Shown one piece after another: positions 1-11,191 of a DNA stretch of 64,000 bases (position 1 is the stretch's first letter; every line of letters starts with the position of its first letter). The position numbers and the translations under genes were made by a program. The notes beneath the pieces are model-generated. The model did no database searches, was not told the origin of the DNA, and saw nothing but the letters and a program-made list of their open reading frames with translations. The DNA comes from Colocasia esculenta (lineage: Eukaryota; Streptophyta; Magnoliopsida; Alismatales; Araceae): NCBI GenBank assembly GCA_014218235.1, contig CM024763.1, forward strand, positions 86,848,244 to 86,912,243, given 5' to 3'.

Positions 1-186
1 CATGTGATGTGAGAATTCTTCACACAGTGAAGGATTGGTGGAACCAAAAATGATATCGTCCACATAAACCTGAACTACAATGATGTGATTGTGGACAGAT
101 TTTGTGAAAAGAGTTTGATCCACCTTACCTCTGGAATAATTTTTACTAACCAGAAAACTGCTTAGCCTATCATACCATGCTCTTGG
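1..186 (-). pseudogene. Element A: Copia reverse transcriptase, part after the B insertion
   Basis: Reading the minus strand from 186 downward gives a Ty1/Copia reverse transcriptase segment with the palm motif YVDDIIFGST and the preceding PRAWYDRLSSFL block. The PRAWYD arginine codon is shared with the 5-bp target duplication CTTGG at 182-186. The sequence continues upstream at 28626-29216, where the minus strand ends in LYGLKQAP followed by the duplicated bases. In a Copia polymerase these two pieces are contiguous. The rest of this reverse transcriptase, RNase H and the 3' LTR of A lie beyond the left edge of the window. The Sirevirus assignment rests on A's gag at 39229-41163. Confidence 0.9.
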
Positions 187-579
187 TGTAATGACCCGAG
201 AACCCGACCCTCGGCCCATGCCGAGGGCCCAATTTTACGGTCACCGCCCACGGATCCGGAGACCCGAAGGGCTATAATATATATCTAACAGGATATGTAA
301 CAGAAGTAAACGTCAACTGCTAAGCTAGAAGCATACAAGCGGAAACAGGAAAGAGAGCGAGACCGCTACGTACCGCTCTAAGTACAGCCCCAACGCACGC
401 ACGCTAGTACAAGTAAAAGGTAGGGGAAGAACAAATTCCTTAGGGGCATACCCTGAGGATGACGTGCACTGGAAAAGGGGAAACACTGCTAGCTACGGGG
501 TCCTCGCCTACTGCCTCGTCTCCTCCGCCCGGCGCGTGCCCTGCCGCTGCTGAGAAGTCTCACCTGGAAAAAGGAGGGA

Positions 580-608
580 TGAGCTTTACAACAGAACCTC
601 AGTAGGGA
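580..608 (-). promoter_or_regulatory. Conserved LTR stem-loop (B copy 1)
   Basis: TGAGCTT at 580-586 faces AACCTCA at 595-601 and is followed by GTAGGGA. One base (C for G) breaks the pairing that is perfect in B's other LTR at 3487-3508. The same structure occurs at matching positions in D, E, G and J. Confidence 0.5.
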
Positions 609-641
609 CTACCAATCTCCTACTAGCTCTAATAGGCAGAA

Positions 642-643
<2 letters not shown>

Positions 644-684
<41 letters not shown>

Positions 685-685
685 T
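644..685. repeat. AT dinucleotide microsatellite in B LTR
   Basis: An uninterrupted run of AT repeats followed by TATTATATATATT. The second LTR of B has a shorter, interrupted version at about 3549-3590, so this tract has changed length since insertion. Confidence 0.9.
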
Positions 686-2189
686 AAAACAATTAAATAA
701 CAACAGTTTATATCTTCTACCTATGAACGAAGTGCGGAAGCGAAGCTACAACTAGCGCGGTACGGGAACACAACGCGGTCAGAAACTCCGTACGACTACT
801 CGTCGTGACCACCACAAGGCTAGTCAACACAGACAGAAGGGACTCCGCCTAGACAAGGAGCACTAGCTATGAAAACACTACCACTAGTCAAAGTCAAGCG
901 CGCCCACTGACGTCTTACCCTCGACCAGGGTCCTGTCCCTCACATCTCGTCAGAGCGAGGTAGGACACAAAGTACACAACAGTAACTGCCGTAGTTTGGC
1001 CGAACTACGGTCCCACGCATGACCTCTCCAATCTGTTCCGGGGCCGCAAGGAGCGAGGCAGTGAGAAACAGGACTGGCTGGCCTATGTCGGGTAGAACTC
1101 CTAATCGTCCTCGGCGTCCCAGACCAACCACGAGGGCTTTGCAAGCAACTCAATGCCACTGTCGTAACCACCATTTTCCCCTCAGCTCCAGAGTCCACCT
1201 GCAGGGCTGCCAACTCGAGAACACTCGTAGCCCAGAGTACTCCCTCAATAGGCTCCCGAGGACGGGGATCCCAGGCAATGGTAACAACCTCTCACACGGG
1301 ACAAGCCCTCAAGTGCCGTGTACCGAGCGAAAGACTAGTGTAGGACCATACTAGGAAACTAGCACAAGTGCCACGAGTGCAGTAAAAGAAGCAGAAACGG
1401 AGAAGACCAAAACCTATCTCTCGGTTGAAGTCGCGACGCATCGGGCCGTCGCGACCAGGTCGAGACACCCTACCCTGTCGCGGTGGCCATAGCCGTCACG
1501 ACAAGGTCGTGACACTCAAGAGCGTCGCGATCTTTTTGTGACCGGCCAAGCCATCGCGATAAGATCGCGACCTCCATAATGGTCACGTCTTCAGCAAAGG
1601 GGGGTTCCGGAGCGCTTCTTCCAGAGATCGCCCCAAAAACACAAAACAAGCATTCCACAGGGGGTGGGGAGCATGCTTAACATGTATTAAAAGCTGTAAA
1701 TCATGCAAACCACCCATACAACCCCACAAACATGGATTTAACAAGAATCTACGCTCGAAGGGGAAAAACTCACTCAACACGAGCATGGATCCTCACTCTC
1801 CCACAACCACAAACCACGAGGAACACTATCTCTAAGGGGAGAGGAGCATGCTTAGGGCGAGAGGATCAAGGGTCCCTACCTCTACGTGAACAGCAAACCC
1901 GTCGGGGCCTTCTCGTTGGAATGGCTACCTCCTCCTCGCTCCAAACGACATGACCACGTCCCCTGCACGAACGGGAAGACACCCTCCTCAGCACGAATGC
2001 CTCAAGCTCGAAAGAACACCAAGAAAACGCAAGGGGAGCTCGGAGGGAAAGAGAGGGGAAGAAGAAGGAGAGGAAGGGTGAGGGGGAGAATGGGGCGCGG
2101 CGTTCGGTTTTAAACCGATGGCCCCCAGAACGCGACCGGGTGACCCAGCGTGACAATTACCATGTCGCGACGCCCCTAGGCGTCGCGAC

Positions 2190-2969
2190 CTTGTGGTACT
2201 GAGAAACTGTGAGGTCACCCTGAACCAACTCGTGGAACTGGTCCCGTCTCTCACGTCGAGTGTAGTCGGGGAAGTACGTCACCGTGAAAGACCTCCAAGA
2301 ACCGCTGCCAAGTGATATGATCCAACCGCTGCCCCTAAAAGTGAGTCTGCCTCTGAACTCTCCACCACTCATGGGCTGCTCCCTTGAGCTGGTACACCGC
2401 CAATCTAACCTGGTCCACCTCGGTGCACTCCATGGTCTCAAAGATGCGCTCTAACTCGTGGGTCCAGCTCTCTGCCTTGTCTGGATCATACTCACCGGAG
2501 AACATTGGTGGCCGGAGACGCAAGAACCTCTCAAGGAGAGTGGTCCTGTCCTCCGTAACCGCCATCCTCTGCAGCCCGCCCGGGTACTCCCAGTGCCCGA
2601 CCGCTGCTGACGCTTTAGCTACCAACCTCTGGCTCTACCTGCTACTCCGGCACCGCTGGGGGAGGTACCAGAGGCTGACCACCTGCTGTTGCATGCCCGG
2701 GCTGGTACGCTCTCTGGTACAAGTTCCTAAAGAACTGTTCTGCTAAGGGAAACCAGTCTGCATACTGCTGCGGCTAAGGCTGGTACTCCTGCTGCTGTTG
2801 CCCACCTGCTGCTGCTGCCCACCTGCCGCTGCCGCTACCGCTGCACCCTGAGGCTGTGCCACTGATTCCTCTGCGGACACCTCCTCCTGGACCTACCCCT
2901 GAGCGGCATCTCAGACTCACTCTGCTGCTCAACCAGCTCTCTGACCTACCTACGCCTGCGCGGAGCCAT
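2190..2969 (-). pseudogene. Element B gag remnant (Tekay/Del-like)
   Basis: On the minus strand a likely start at 2969 reads MAPRRRR, an arginine-rich opening common in chromovirus gags. A glutamine/glycine-rich stretch follows, then a capsid region: LERFLRLRPPMFSGEYDPDKAESW, LERIFETMECTEVDQVRLAVYQLKGAAHEWW, and a segment ending RERRDQFHELVQGDLTVSQYH. This is the order of the retrotransposon gag family. An early stop and several frame changes break it, and it is cut off just after the capsid region at about 2190, before any zinc knuckle or protease. Unlike D's gag, the YQL/GAAHEWW junction is continuous, with no intron-like interruption. The 2970-3093 stretch is the short 5' leader; no good tRNA-Met primer site is visible there, so it is probably degraded. 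Confidence 0.75.
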
Positions 2970-3093
2970 GTCCTGCATGACACACAACCAACAAAGCTTA
3001 ACCACACCACTCGGGAGGCTAGCAGTATACTTATACTACTTGTTGGGACTTTCTGTTGCAGTTTAAATCCCCTACAAGTCCTGTCAGACTCTA

Positions 3094-3654
3094 GGTAACG
3101 ACCCGAGAACCCGACCCTCGGCCCACACCGAGGACCCGATTTTCACGGTCGCTGCCCATGGATCCGAAGACCCGGAAGGGCTATAATATATATCTAACAG
3201 GATATGTAACGGAAGTAAACATCAACTGCTAAACTAGAAGCGTACAAGTGGAAATAGGAAAGAGAGCGAGACCGCTGCGTATCGCTCTAAGTATAGCCCC
3301 AACGCACGCACACTAGTACAAGTAAAAGGTAGGGGAAGAACAAATCCTTAGTGGCATACCCCGAGGGTGACGTACACTAGAAAAGGGGAAACACTGCTAG
3401 CTACGGAGTCCTCGCCTACTGCCCTGTCTCCTCCGCTCGGCGCGCGCCTGCCGCTGCTGAGAAGTCTAACCTGGAAAAAGGAAGAATGAGCTTCACAACA
3501 GAAGCTCAGTAGGGACTACCAATCTCCTACTGGCTCTAACAGGCAGAAGGATATACATATAATATATATAACATATATATATATATATACAATTAAATAA
3601 CAACATTTTATATCTTCTATCTACGAACGAAAGTGAGGAAGCGAAGCTACAACT
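3094..3654 (-). repeat. Element B right (5') LTR, first part
   Basis: This is the second copy of 187-753, opening GTAACGACCCGAG. The normal TG start is altered to GG. It stops at 3654, where element C is inserted after ACAACT. It continues at 27086, but about 230 bp of LTR (equivalent to 754-983 of the left copy) were lost at the far junction. It contains the perfect form of the conserved stem-loop at 3487-3508. Confidence 0.88.
3487..3515 (-). promoter_or_regulatory. Conserved LTR stem-loop (B copy 2)
   Basis: TGAGCTTC (3487-3494) and GAAGCTCA (3501-3508) pair perfectly over 8 bp around a 6-nt loop and are followed by GTAGGGA. The element's RNA is read from the minus strand, so the RNA form is CUACUGAGC...GCUCA. 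Confidence 0.6.
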
Positions 3655-3906
3655 TGATGAACAGTCCATCCCCATGTACTTTTAAATTAATTACATGCCT
3701 ATTTTGGTGATAAACAAACACTGTCAAAAGTTTTTCTAACTATGTTTTATTTAGCCTTAAGCACAGGAAATACCCAAAGAAAGTCAAGCACTTGTGGTAA
3801 GTACTTACATACTTTGTTTTCAGAAGAGCTGTAACGATTTCCTCACAAGCTGTAACGATTTACTTGAAAGATTGAATAACCTTGCTGTATCAAACAAGTC
3901 GATGTT

Positions 3907-4700
3907 ATAACGACTCTGTAAGTTATCGTAACGACTTCTTCAGAAGTTATAACGACTTGCTCATTATAACGACTCTGTAAGTTATCGTAACGACTTCTTC
4001 AGAAGTTATAACGACTTGCTCATTATAACGACTCTGTAAGTTATCGTAACGACTTCTTCAGAAGTTATAACGACTTGCTCATTATAACGACTCTGTAAGT
4101 TATCGTAACGACTTCTTCAGAAGTTATAACGACTTGCTCATTATAACGACTCTGTAAGTTATCGTAACGACTTCTTCAGAAGTTATAACGACTTGCTCAT
4201 TATAACGATTCTGTAAGTCATCGTAACGATTTCTTTAGAAAGTTATAACGACTTGCTCGTCATAACGATTCTGTAAGTCATCGTAACGATTTCTTTTGAA
4301 AGTTATACGACTTGCTCGTCATAACGATTCTGTAAGTCATCGTAACGATTTCTTTAGAAAGTTATAACGACTTGCTCGTCATAACGATTCTGTAAGTCAT
4401 CGTAACGATTTCTTTAGAAAGTTATAACGACTTGTATCTCATAACGACTTCTTAAGTGTTTCACAACGATTTCTTCAGAAACACAACGACTTGCATCTCA
4501 TAACGATTTGATAAGTGTTTCATATCGATTTCTTCAAAATCAGAACGACTTGCCATGTTTCATAACGATTTCTTATATCATCTGTTATAGAACGACTTGG
4601 TTGTGGTAACGATTTCATAAGTTATCATAACGACTTCTTATAAGTCTACAACAACTTGATCATAACGATTCTATCAGACTTTCATAACGACTGCATAAGT
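3907..4700 (+). repeat. 59-bp tandem array in C's U3, 5' LTR copy
   Basis: Five almost identical 59-bp units start at 3907, 3966, 4025, 4084 and 4143. Each carries ATAACGACTCTGTAAG, GTAACGACTTC and an internal inverted repeat ACTTCTTCAGAAGT. Four diverged 59-60-bp units with ATAACGATT follow, then about four strongly decayed ones to roughly 4700. Tandem U3 repeats act as transcription enhancers in tobacco Tnt1 and Tto1; that role here is inference. The 3' LTR has six identical-type units instead of five. Confidence 0.93.
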
Positions 4701-5157
4701 CATGTTTCCATTAATTAATTGTTTTCCTTGATTTAAGATACGTTGAATAGTCAAAGTCGCATCACGTTTATTTGACTGCCATGCATTTAATAAAGACTGA
4801 ACGTATCTCTGCACGGATACAGAACATATCTTCCATTCTCGTGTATCCTCTGCATGCATCTTCTAGAACGATAAACTGTCACTACCATATTTGTGTCTAT
4901 CTGCTCTAACGTTGATTGACATCTGGAGATAGTATAGCTGTCTACCATTAAAGCTCAACCTTGCAGAACCTTAAGGATATACTATCCTACAACATCTGAC
5001 ACAGAAAGAACTACAAGCCAACTAAGAAGATCTCATCACTTTGCGTGCTCCAAAGAACAAAAGACTGTCGACAGGAAGTTTCTACAGATCCTTCAGTCTA
5101 ACGTACACCAAAGCTGTGAGACAACGGTCATCTCTTCGTCCTCATTCAAATTGGAGA

Positions 5158-5165
5158 TATAAATA
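5158..5165 (+). promoter_or_regulatory. TATA box of element C
   Basis: TATAAATA lies about 460 bp downstream of the tandem array and 713 bp before the primer site, in an otherwise mixed-composition stretch. It would place the RNA start near 5190-5200, leaving the hairpin chain and primer site in the transcript leader. Confidence 0.55.
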
Positions 5166-5464
5166 CAAGACGAAGTTCCGAAGACAGTTTTTGATCTATG
5201 AAGGAAGCATTATTGACATTCAAGAGAGCCTAGAACTCTGCCGCTTTCAAGTTTTTAGAAGATCTCTAGAGCCAGAAATTCATTCCTTTCCATCTTGGCT
5301 CTTAGCTCCTTGTGCTGTGAGAAGAAAAATTAAGGAAGAGCTAGATTAGTTCTGAGAGAGAGCACACTGTGTAGATCTTCGTCTCTTAGTGCTTGTAGCT
5401 TCAGATTGAGTTTTGTAAAAGCTTGATCTAGGGGCTAGTCATTCCTTTCAAGACTTTCTTGTGT

Positions 5465-5700
5465 TTTTCCCTTCGTGTGTGAAGGAAGACCTGGTGGTTT
5501 CCAGGGTGGTGTTTTTCCCTTCGGGAGTGAAGGAAGACCTGGTGGTACCAGGGTGTTGTGTTCCCTTCAGGAGTGAAGGAAGACCAGCTGAGCTGGGTGG
5601 TTGTTTTTTGTCCATAGGGGGACTGTACCCTAGTTAATGAAATCCTGAGGGTTGCTCAGGGACTGGACGTAGGACTCCTAAGGAGAGGAGATCTGAACCA
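5465..5700 (+). promoter_or_regulatory. Chain of consecutive hairpins in C leader
   Basis: Short perfect inverted repeats follow one another with almost no spacing: TTCCCTTC/GAAGGAAG (loop GTGTGT), CCTGG/CCAGG, TTCCCTTC/GAAGGAAG again with loop GGGAGT, CCTGG/CCAGG, TTCCCTTC/GAAGGAA with loop AGGAGT, CCAGCT/AGCTGG, then CCTGAG/CTCAGG near 5645-5661. The first two pairs form a roughly 60-bp repeated module present two to three times. In RNA these would fold as a row of stem-loops directly upstream of the primer site. Confidence 0.7.
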
Positions 5701-5872
5701 GGATAAATCTGTGTGTTGTGTGATTGTCTTCATTGTGTGATTGTTGTTTTTACTAACCACTACTAATCTCTTTCAAGAACTCTTTATGTATGTTTGAGTT
5801 CAGGTATTTATCTGATAAATTTAAATTAAAGACCCATTCACCCCCCTCTGGGTTAGCCAACCGGGCAACAAG

Positions 5873-5884
5873 TGGTATCAGAGC
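5873..5884 (+). other. Primer-binding site of C (tRNA-iMet)
   Basis: TGGTATCAGAGC, complementary to the 3' end of plant initiator tRNA-Met, starts two bases after the 5' LTR. Minus-strand DNA synthesis would begin here. Confidence 0.93.
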
Positions 5885-5934
5885 GAGTCTCTTCGACAAA
5901 GAACAAGATCCAACGATCTGAAGAGTAAAGATCC

Positions 5935-7020
5935 ATGGCAGCCCAAGGTCACTTCGAAGGTCAGTCTGTCAACAGACCTCCTTTGTTCGACGGTGAAGAT
6001 TATACGTATTGGAAGACCAGGATGGAATACTTTCTACAAGGCCACGACTATCAAATCTGGTCGATAGTGGAAGAAGGTGATCTAGTCGTCACAAATGAGA
6101 AAGCATAATGGACAGATGAAGATAGAAAGAAAATCTCCTTGAACTGTAAAGCTAAGAGCATTCTATGTTGTGCTCTAAGCAAGAAGGAGTTCAACAGAGT
6201 CTCAGCATGCAAATCCTCCATGGAAATGTGGGAAAAGCTAAGGATTACGTATGAAGGTACAGACAAAGTAAAGGAGACAAGAATCGACATTCTTGTCACT
6301 CAGTATGAAAGATTTCAAATGCAATCAGGTGAGTCTATTACCCAAATGTTTAGTCGATTTACTGACATCACTAATGGTCTAGCCAGTCTAGGAAAGTCAT
6401 ATGAGATTGCAGATATGGTAAGGAAGATTCTCAGATCCTTGCCATCTTCATGGACGGCAAAGGTCACAGCTATCGAAGAAGCTAATGACCTTAAGAGAAT
6501 GTCAGTAGAAAAATCATCGGGTCTCTCATGGCTCATGAAATAAACATGGAAAGATTAGGAGAATCCTCCAGTAGAAAGAAGCAGTCCAATGCGCTTAAAG
6601 CTAATGGGGACTCATCTGAAGAATCCTTGGATAACAGTGAAGATAGCAAAAATAGTGATGATGAAGAAGCCATGCTGTCAAGAAGATTGCAGAGAATCTT
6701 GGCCAAGAAGAAGAAGTTTCAGTCTGGTAGGAGGTACTTCAAGAAAAACAAAGATCTCAAGAAACCAGACGGAAAAGATCAGAAGAGAAATGAGCCACTT
6801 TGCTATGAATGCAAGAAGCCTGGACATATCAAGGCAGACTGTCCAATGCTAAAGAAAAATGATCACAAGAAGAAGGACAGCTCCAAGAAGTTCAGAAGAT
6901 ACAAAAAGAAAGCCATGGTAGCTGCATGGGAAAACAGCAGCGACTCAGACAGTGAGTCAAGCTCCAGCAGTGAAGAAGAAGAAGCCAACTTAGCTCTTAT
7001 GGCAAATACCGGGGATAAGG
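5935..7020 (+). pseudogene. Element C gag (capsid and nucleocapsid)
   Basis: The ATG at 5935 opens MAAQGHFEGQSVNRPPLFDG and then DYTYWKTRMEYFLQ, the usual start of Copia gag (PPxFDGxxYxxWKxRM). A TAA at 6106 interrupts the frame after TNEKA. The same frame then continues to 6543 with the gag block KSSMEMWEKLRITYEGTDKVKETRIDILVTQYERF. A 1-bp shift near 6505 moves the frame; the next frame carries acidic and lysine-rich stretches and one CCHC zinc knuckle, CYECKKPGHIKADC, at 6801-6842. The protein would form the particle and bind element RNA. Gag and pol were probably one frame originally, as in most Copia elements. It cannot make a full protein as sequenced. Confidence 0.88.
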
Positions 7021-10000
7021 TTAACCTTCGAGCATCCAAATGGTATTTGGATAGTGGGTGCTCAAGGCACATGACTGGAAACCTGAAGCTCTTCTCCCAT
7101 CTCCAAGATGAAGAAGGAACAGTCACTTATGGAGATAATGGAAAAGGAACTGTAGTAGGCAGTGGATCAGTAAACAGCAAAGGAAAAACAGTCATAGAAG
7201 ATGTGCTGTTAGTCAAAGGACTGAAGCACAACCTCATCAGTATAAGTCAGCTGTGTGATAGAGGACATCAATCAAATTTCAAGAGTCAAAATGCAGCATA
7301 CTAAGGATGGAGCAGTCATCTTTGAAGCAAATAGAGAGAAGAATCTGTATGTGCTCTACCTTGAAGAACTCAAAGAGCAAAATGTATGTCTGGTTGCCAG
7401 CAAAGACAAATCAATTGATCTGTGGCACAGAAGACTAGGCCACTGCAGCTTGGATGGCTTGAGCAAGCTCAGAAAGAGGAATCTTGTGGAAGGTCTACCG
7501 AAAATCAATGGTAAATTAGAAAGTGTCTGCAGACCTTGTGCTAAGGGAAAGCACACAAAGAGTTCCTTCAAGTCAAAGACGGTGGTGACCACCTCAAAAC
7601 CCTTAGAGCTCCTACATATGGATCTATTTGGGCCAATGAGAACTACCAGTCTTGGAGGAAAGAATTTCGGATTTGTTATAGTAGATGACTACTCAAGATT
7701 CACATGGGTATCATTCTTAGAACACAAAAATGATACTTTTGATAATTTTGTTAGCTTCAGCAGGAAAGTCCAGAAAGATCAGAAGTTCAGTATAGTATCC
7801 ATTCGATCTGATCATGGTGGTGAGTTCCAAAATGAAAAGTTTGCTAGATTCTGTGATGATCAAGGAATTCAGCACAATTTCTCAGCACCACGGACACCAC
7901 AGCAAAATGGTATAGCCGAACGGAAGAACCGAACTCTCTTGGATATGGCAAGAACCATGCTTTGTGAATATGAGTTACCAAGATATTTCTGGGCAGAAGC
8001 AGTCAACACAGCCAGCTACATTGTCAACAGAGTCATGATCAGGCCAATCCTGAAGAAGACTGCATATGAGCTGTTTAAAGGGAAGAAGCCAAAGATCAGC
8101 CATTTCAGAACCTTTGGATGTCCTTGCTTTATACACAACAATGGAAAAAGGGATATTGGTAAGTTGGATGCCAAATCAGATGAAGGCATCTTCATGGGGT
8201 ACACTTCTAAACCCAAAGGCTATCGAGAGGTTTAATAAACGTACCTTATTGATTGAACAGTCTGTACACATTATCTTTGATGAACTAACCCTTCTTTGAG
8301 GAAGGAAGTAGAAAGTGATAATGATGATGCAGATGAACTGTCTAATAAACTGAAAGACACATCACTTGAAGACAAGGATGATCCACCTCTGGAAGAATTA
8401 CAACAAGAAGAAATGTCTCATGAAACTCTTCAAAGGAGTGGAGATACAAGAAAGATCACCCACCTGAAAACATCATTGGTGATCCATCTGTAGGGGTAAG
8501 AACAAGAGGTAACTTGATTCCTTGTGATTACCTTGCTTTTGTATCTCAAATAGAGCCTAAGACAGTCAATGAAGCCTTAACTGATGAATCTTGGATAATA
8601 GCAATGCAAGATGAATTAAATCAATTCAAGAGAAACCAAGTATGGTCACTTGTTCCTAGACCATCAGACCATCCTGTGATCGGCACTAAATGGGTGTTCA
8701 GAAACAAATTGGATGAATCTGGTGTAATTCTAAGAAACAAGGCCAGACTGGTGGCTCAAGGCTATTGTCAAGAGGAAGGCATAGATTTTGATGAAACCTA
8801 TGCACCAGTGGCTAGACTTGAGGCCATTAGAATTTTACTTGCTTATGCTTCTGCATTAGATCTAAAGTTATTTCAAATGGATGTTAAATCTGCCTTTCTA
8901 AATGGTTTTATAAAAGAAGAAGTTTATGTGGAACAACCGCCGGGTTTTGATGATACAGACTTTCTGAATCATTTTTTAAATTGCATAAGGCTTTATATGG
9001 TTTAAAACAAGCACCTAGAGCCTGGTATGAAAGACTTAGTTCTTTTCTCCTAAAACATGGTTTCAGTAGAGGTCAAGTAGATAGCACTCTTTTTATAAAA
9101 ACAAAAGTCAAAAATATACTGTTGGTTCAAATTTATGTGGATGACATCATCTTTGGATCTACTGATGAATCCTTGTGCAAGTATTTTGAAAAGCTAATGC
9201 AGGGAGAATTTGAGATGAGTATGCTGGGAGAGCTTAACTACTTCCTTGGACTTCAAATCAAACAAGGAAAGGAAGGAACTCACATCTGTCAAGCAAAGTA
9301 CACCAGAGAACTGCTAAAGAAATTTGGATTTGAAAACACCAAGCCACTGTCAACACCAATGGGTACATCAACTAGGATGGACAGTGACAAGGATGGTAAG
9401 AAGGTAGATCAAAAGATCTACAGAGGTATGATAGGTTCATTACTTTATCTAACCGCAAGTAGACCTGATATATTATTTAGTGTATGCATGTGTGCTAGAT
9501 ATCAAGCCGACCCTAGAGAATCACATTTAATTTCTGTTAAAAGAATTTTCAGATACTTAGCCAGGACTCATGATCTAGGACTATGGTATCCAAACTCCTG
9601 TGATGTAAAATTAGTAGGATATTCTGATGCTGATTATGCTGGATGCAAGGTAGATAGAAAAAGCACTAGTGGATGCTGTCAATTTCTTGCAGGGTGTTTA
9701 ATCTCATGGTCCTCAAGGAACAAAATTCAGTAGCACTATCTACAGCTGAAGCCGAGTACGTAGCTGCTGGAAGTTGCTGTACACAACTCTTATGGATAAA
9801 GCAACAGCTTGAGGATTTTGGACTCAAAATCAAGACAATTCCACTGCTATGTGACAACACCAGTGCTATCAACCTCACCAAAAATCCAATTCAGCACTCC
9901 AGGACCAAACACATTGAGGTCAGATACCATTTTATTCGTGATCATGTAGCTAATGGCAATATTGAAATATCATTTATTGATACAAACAATCAGTTAGCAG

Positions 10001-10074
10001 ATATTTTCACAAAGGCCTTACCTGAAGAGAGATTTACATCTCTTAGAAGGGAGTTAGGCATGTGTATTTTGTGA
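7021..10074 (+). pseudogene. Element C pol: protease, integrase, reverse transcriptase, RNase H
   Basis: Domains run in Copia order. Protease shows WYLDSGCSRHMTG with the catalytic DSG (about 7040-7080). The integrase zinc region WHRRLGH starts near 7422, and the catalytic core has the aspartates in HMDLFGP and RSDHGGEF and the glutamate in NGIAERKNRTL (about 7610-7930). Reverse transcriptase runs from about 8514, with YVDD at 9134-9145. RNase H includes STAEAEYVAA and ends GMCIL, stop at 10072-10074. Frame changes occur near 7260-7290, 8225, 8300, 8490-8510, 8980 and 9700. The motifs themselves are intact, which fits either recent decay or sequencing indels. The linker at about 8296-8493 is acidic and unconserved, as is normal between integrase and reverse transcriptase. 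Confidence 0.92.
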
Positions 10075-10486
10075 AAAGATCTTCATTTAAAGCTGGTATA
10101 AAAATTCTCAGAATTTAAGTAGGTTTTCTCTCTCTCCTTTTAAGGCAAAATCAATTCAAAATTCTCAGTTTAAGCGTTTCCGTCCTTTAAGTCATAGTCT
10201 TTCGAGGCGGTCAACCTCGTTTGTCGTTTTCTGACGCCTCATCTTTTGGAGCTTTTATTTTCTTTAAATCGATGCGTTAACGATTCCCCTTCCTCGCTCA
10301 CCTTTTTCCTCTTTCGTCCCGACGCACGAGCCGATGCCCTAGCGACTCTTGCCTCTATCCTCTGCAAATTTGAAGCTTCCATCTCCTTCCCGCGAAATCG
10401 TTTGAGGTTTTCTTCTCGTCACCCTTCTTTTCAACCTTCCAATCTTCTCCCACCTGAATCCAGGCCGCACCAGCTATTGCCGAAAT
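10075..10486 (+). other. Spacer between C pol and extra ORF
   Basis: Non-coding, pyrimidine-rich sequence separating the RNase H stop from the extra ORF. A 124-codon open frame at 10246 overlaps the extra ORF in another frame and has no recognisable features, so I leave it out. Confidence 0.5.
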
Positions 10487-10752
10487 GTGTGGTGGCTACA
10501 GCGCCGAATACCTCACTCCAGCTCAGAGGAGCGTTTCACCTTTGTGAAGACGAATCTCTGTGGTCACAAGGAAGTAGATATTACAGATCTGCAAAAGAAT
10601 GGAATGAGCAGCATCGTTGAGAAGATCAATCAGATGAAAGGAAAGGGCTTACCACTTGCTCAGAGGTAAGTTTCCGACTTGGTAAAGGCGTTCTTTGTGT
10701 GCTTAAGAACAGAAGAAGATGGGGCCCTCGTTTCTTCGGTCAAGGGCGCCCT
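10487..10752 (+). pseudogene. Element C extra 3' ORF, first fragment
   Basis: A frame reads EERFTFVKTNLCGHKEVDITDLQKNGMSSIVEKINQMKGKGLPLAQR, then a stop and a short run to the D insertion at 10752. The theme (a folded start, charged, no catalytic motif) is that of the extra ORF behind RNase H in Sireviruses, sometimes called envelope-like. I see no signal peptide or membrane segment here. The target duplication GCCCT at 10748-10752 marks where D entered; the ORF resumes at 22084. Confidence 0.6.
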
Positions 10753-11175
10753 TGTGACGGCCCTCGTTACACCGGTACGGTTATACCAACCCACGTCGGT
10801 ATAGCGAGAATCCTCACAGTGGGACATTTACCCAACGATACAAACAGCTGAGATACACGCGAATATATATAACAGAGTAGCGGAAGTAAAAGAGAACTAT
10901 CTCCATTCATTCATCATCCGCATTAAACATACATGCAGCTTACAATTTGCAAAAAGGAACTAAAGTTCACAGGATTTAATTTGCTGAAATAGAATACAAA
11001 TGTCCATATATACATTCTTTTAATGATAGTTCTAATACAATGTCCAAGTACATACTAAGAAGTACACAATCACAAGATCTCAAAAACTGGCTAGTCTCCA
11101 CGCTCAGAGTCCGTCTCCGCTGCCTCCTCCGAGGGTACTGTGTCACCAACTATACCTGTACGCCGAAGCAAGGAG

Positions 11176-11191
11176 TGAGTCCAGGGACTCA
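11176..11191 (-). promoter_or_regulatory. Conserved LTR stem-loop (D)
   Basis: TGAGTC (11176-11181) pairs with GACTCA (11186-11191) around CAGG. The right LTR has TGAGTC-TAGG-GACTCA at 19302-19317. This corresponds in place to TGAGCC/GGCTCA in E and G; the fifth stem pair is T-A here and C-G there. Confidence 0.55.

Larger units (their letters stand above)
187..2175 (-). repeat. Element B left (3') LTR, U3 end deleted
   Basis: This stretch repeats the sequence at 3094-3654 plus 27086-28625. It starts with TG and keeps the U5 end. Similarity to the right copy stops around 2175, where the right copy runs on for about 350 bp. It contains an AT microsatellite (644-685), the box GGGGCATACCC near 443-453, a stem-loop at 580-601, a strong hairpin with arms CCGTAGTT and AACTACGG near 989-1010, and GTCGCGAC-type palindromes at about 1430-1570 and 2164-2195. 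Open frames here are not conserved between the two LTR copies, so I do not call genes. Confidence 0.85.
3655..5870 (+). repeat. Element C 5' LTR (about 2.2 kb)
   Basis: It starts TGATGAACAG and ends GGGCAACA, two bases before the tRNA-Met primer site. The first 1.36 kb is duplicated at 25674-27085. Three zones are visible: a tandem array (3907 to about 4700) in what should be U3, a TATA box at 5158, and a chain of hairpins (5465-5700) in the transcribed leader. The short open frame at 5041-5349 lies across the likely transcription start and shows no recognisable protein, so I do not call it. Confidence 0.9.

Noticed and set aside
1019..1354. 111-codon plus-strand ORF in B's left LTR
   Set aside because: Antisense to the element, not conserved in the second LTR copy (27119-27450), no domain.
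3907..4440. Regular 59-60-bp repeats that could look like a CRISPR array
   Set aside because: There are no unique spacers; the whole unit is repeated, it lies in a plant LTR and is duplicated in the partner LTR. It is a tandem U3 array.
5873..5884. Pieces resembling tRNA-Met (also at 18871, 34651, 41220, 45170, 53153)
   Set aside because: Only the 12-base 3'-end complement is present, next to an LTR. These are primer-binding sites, not tRNA genes.
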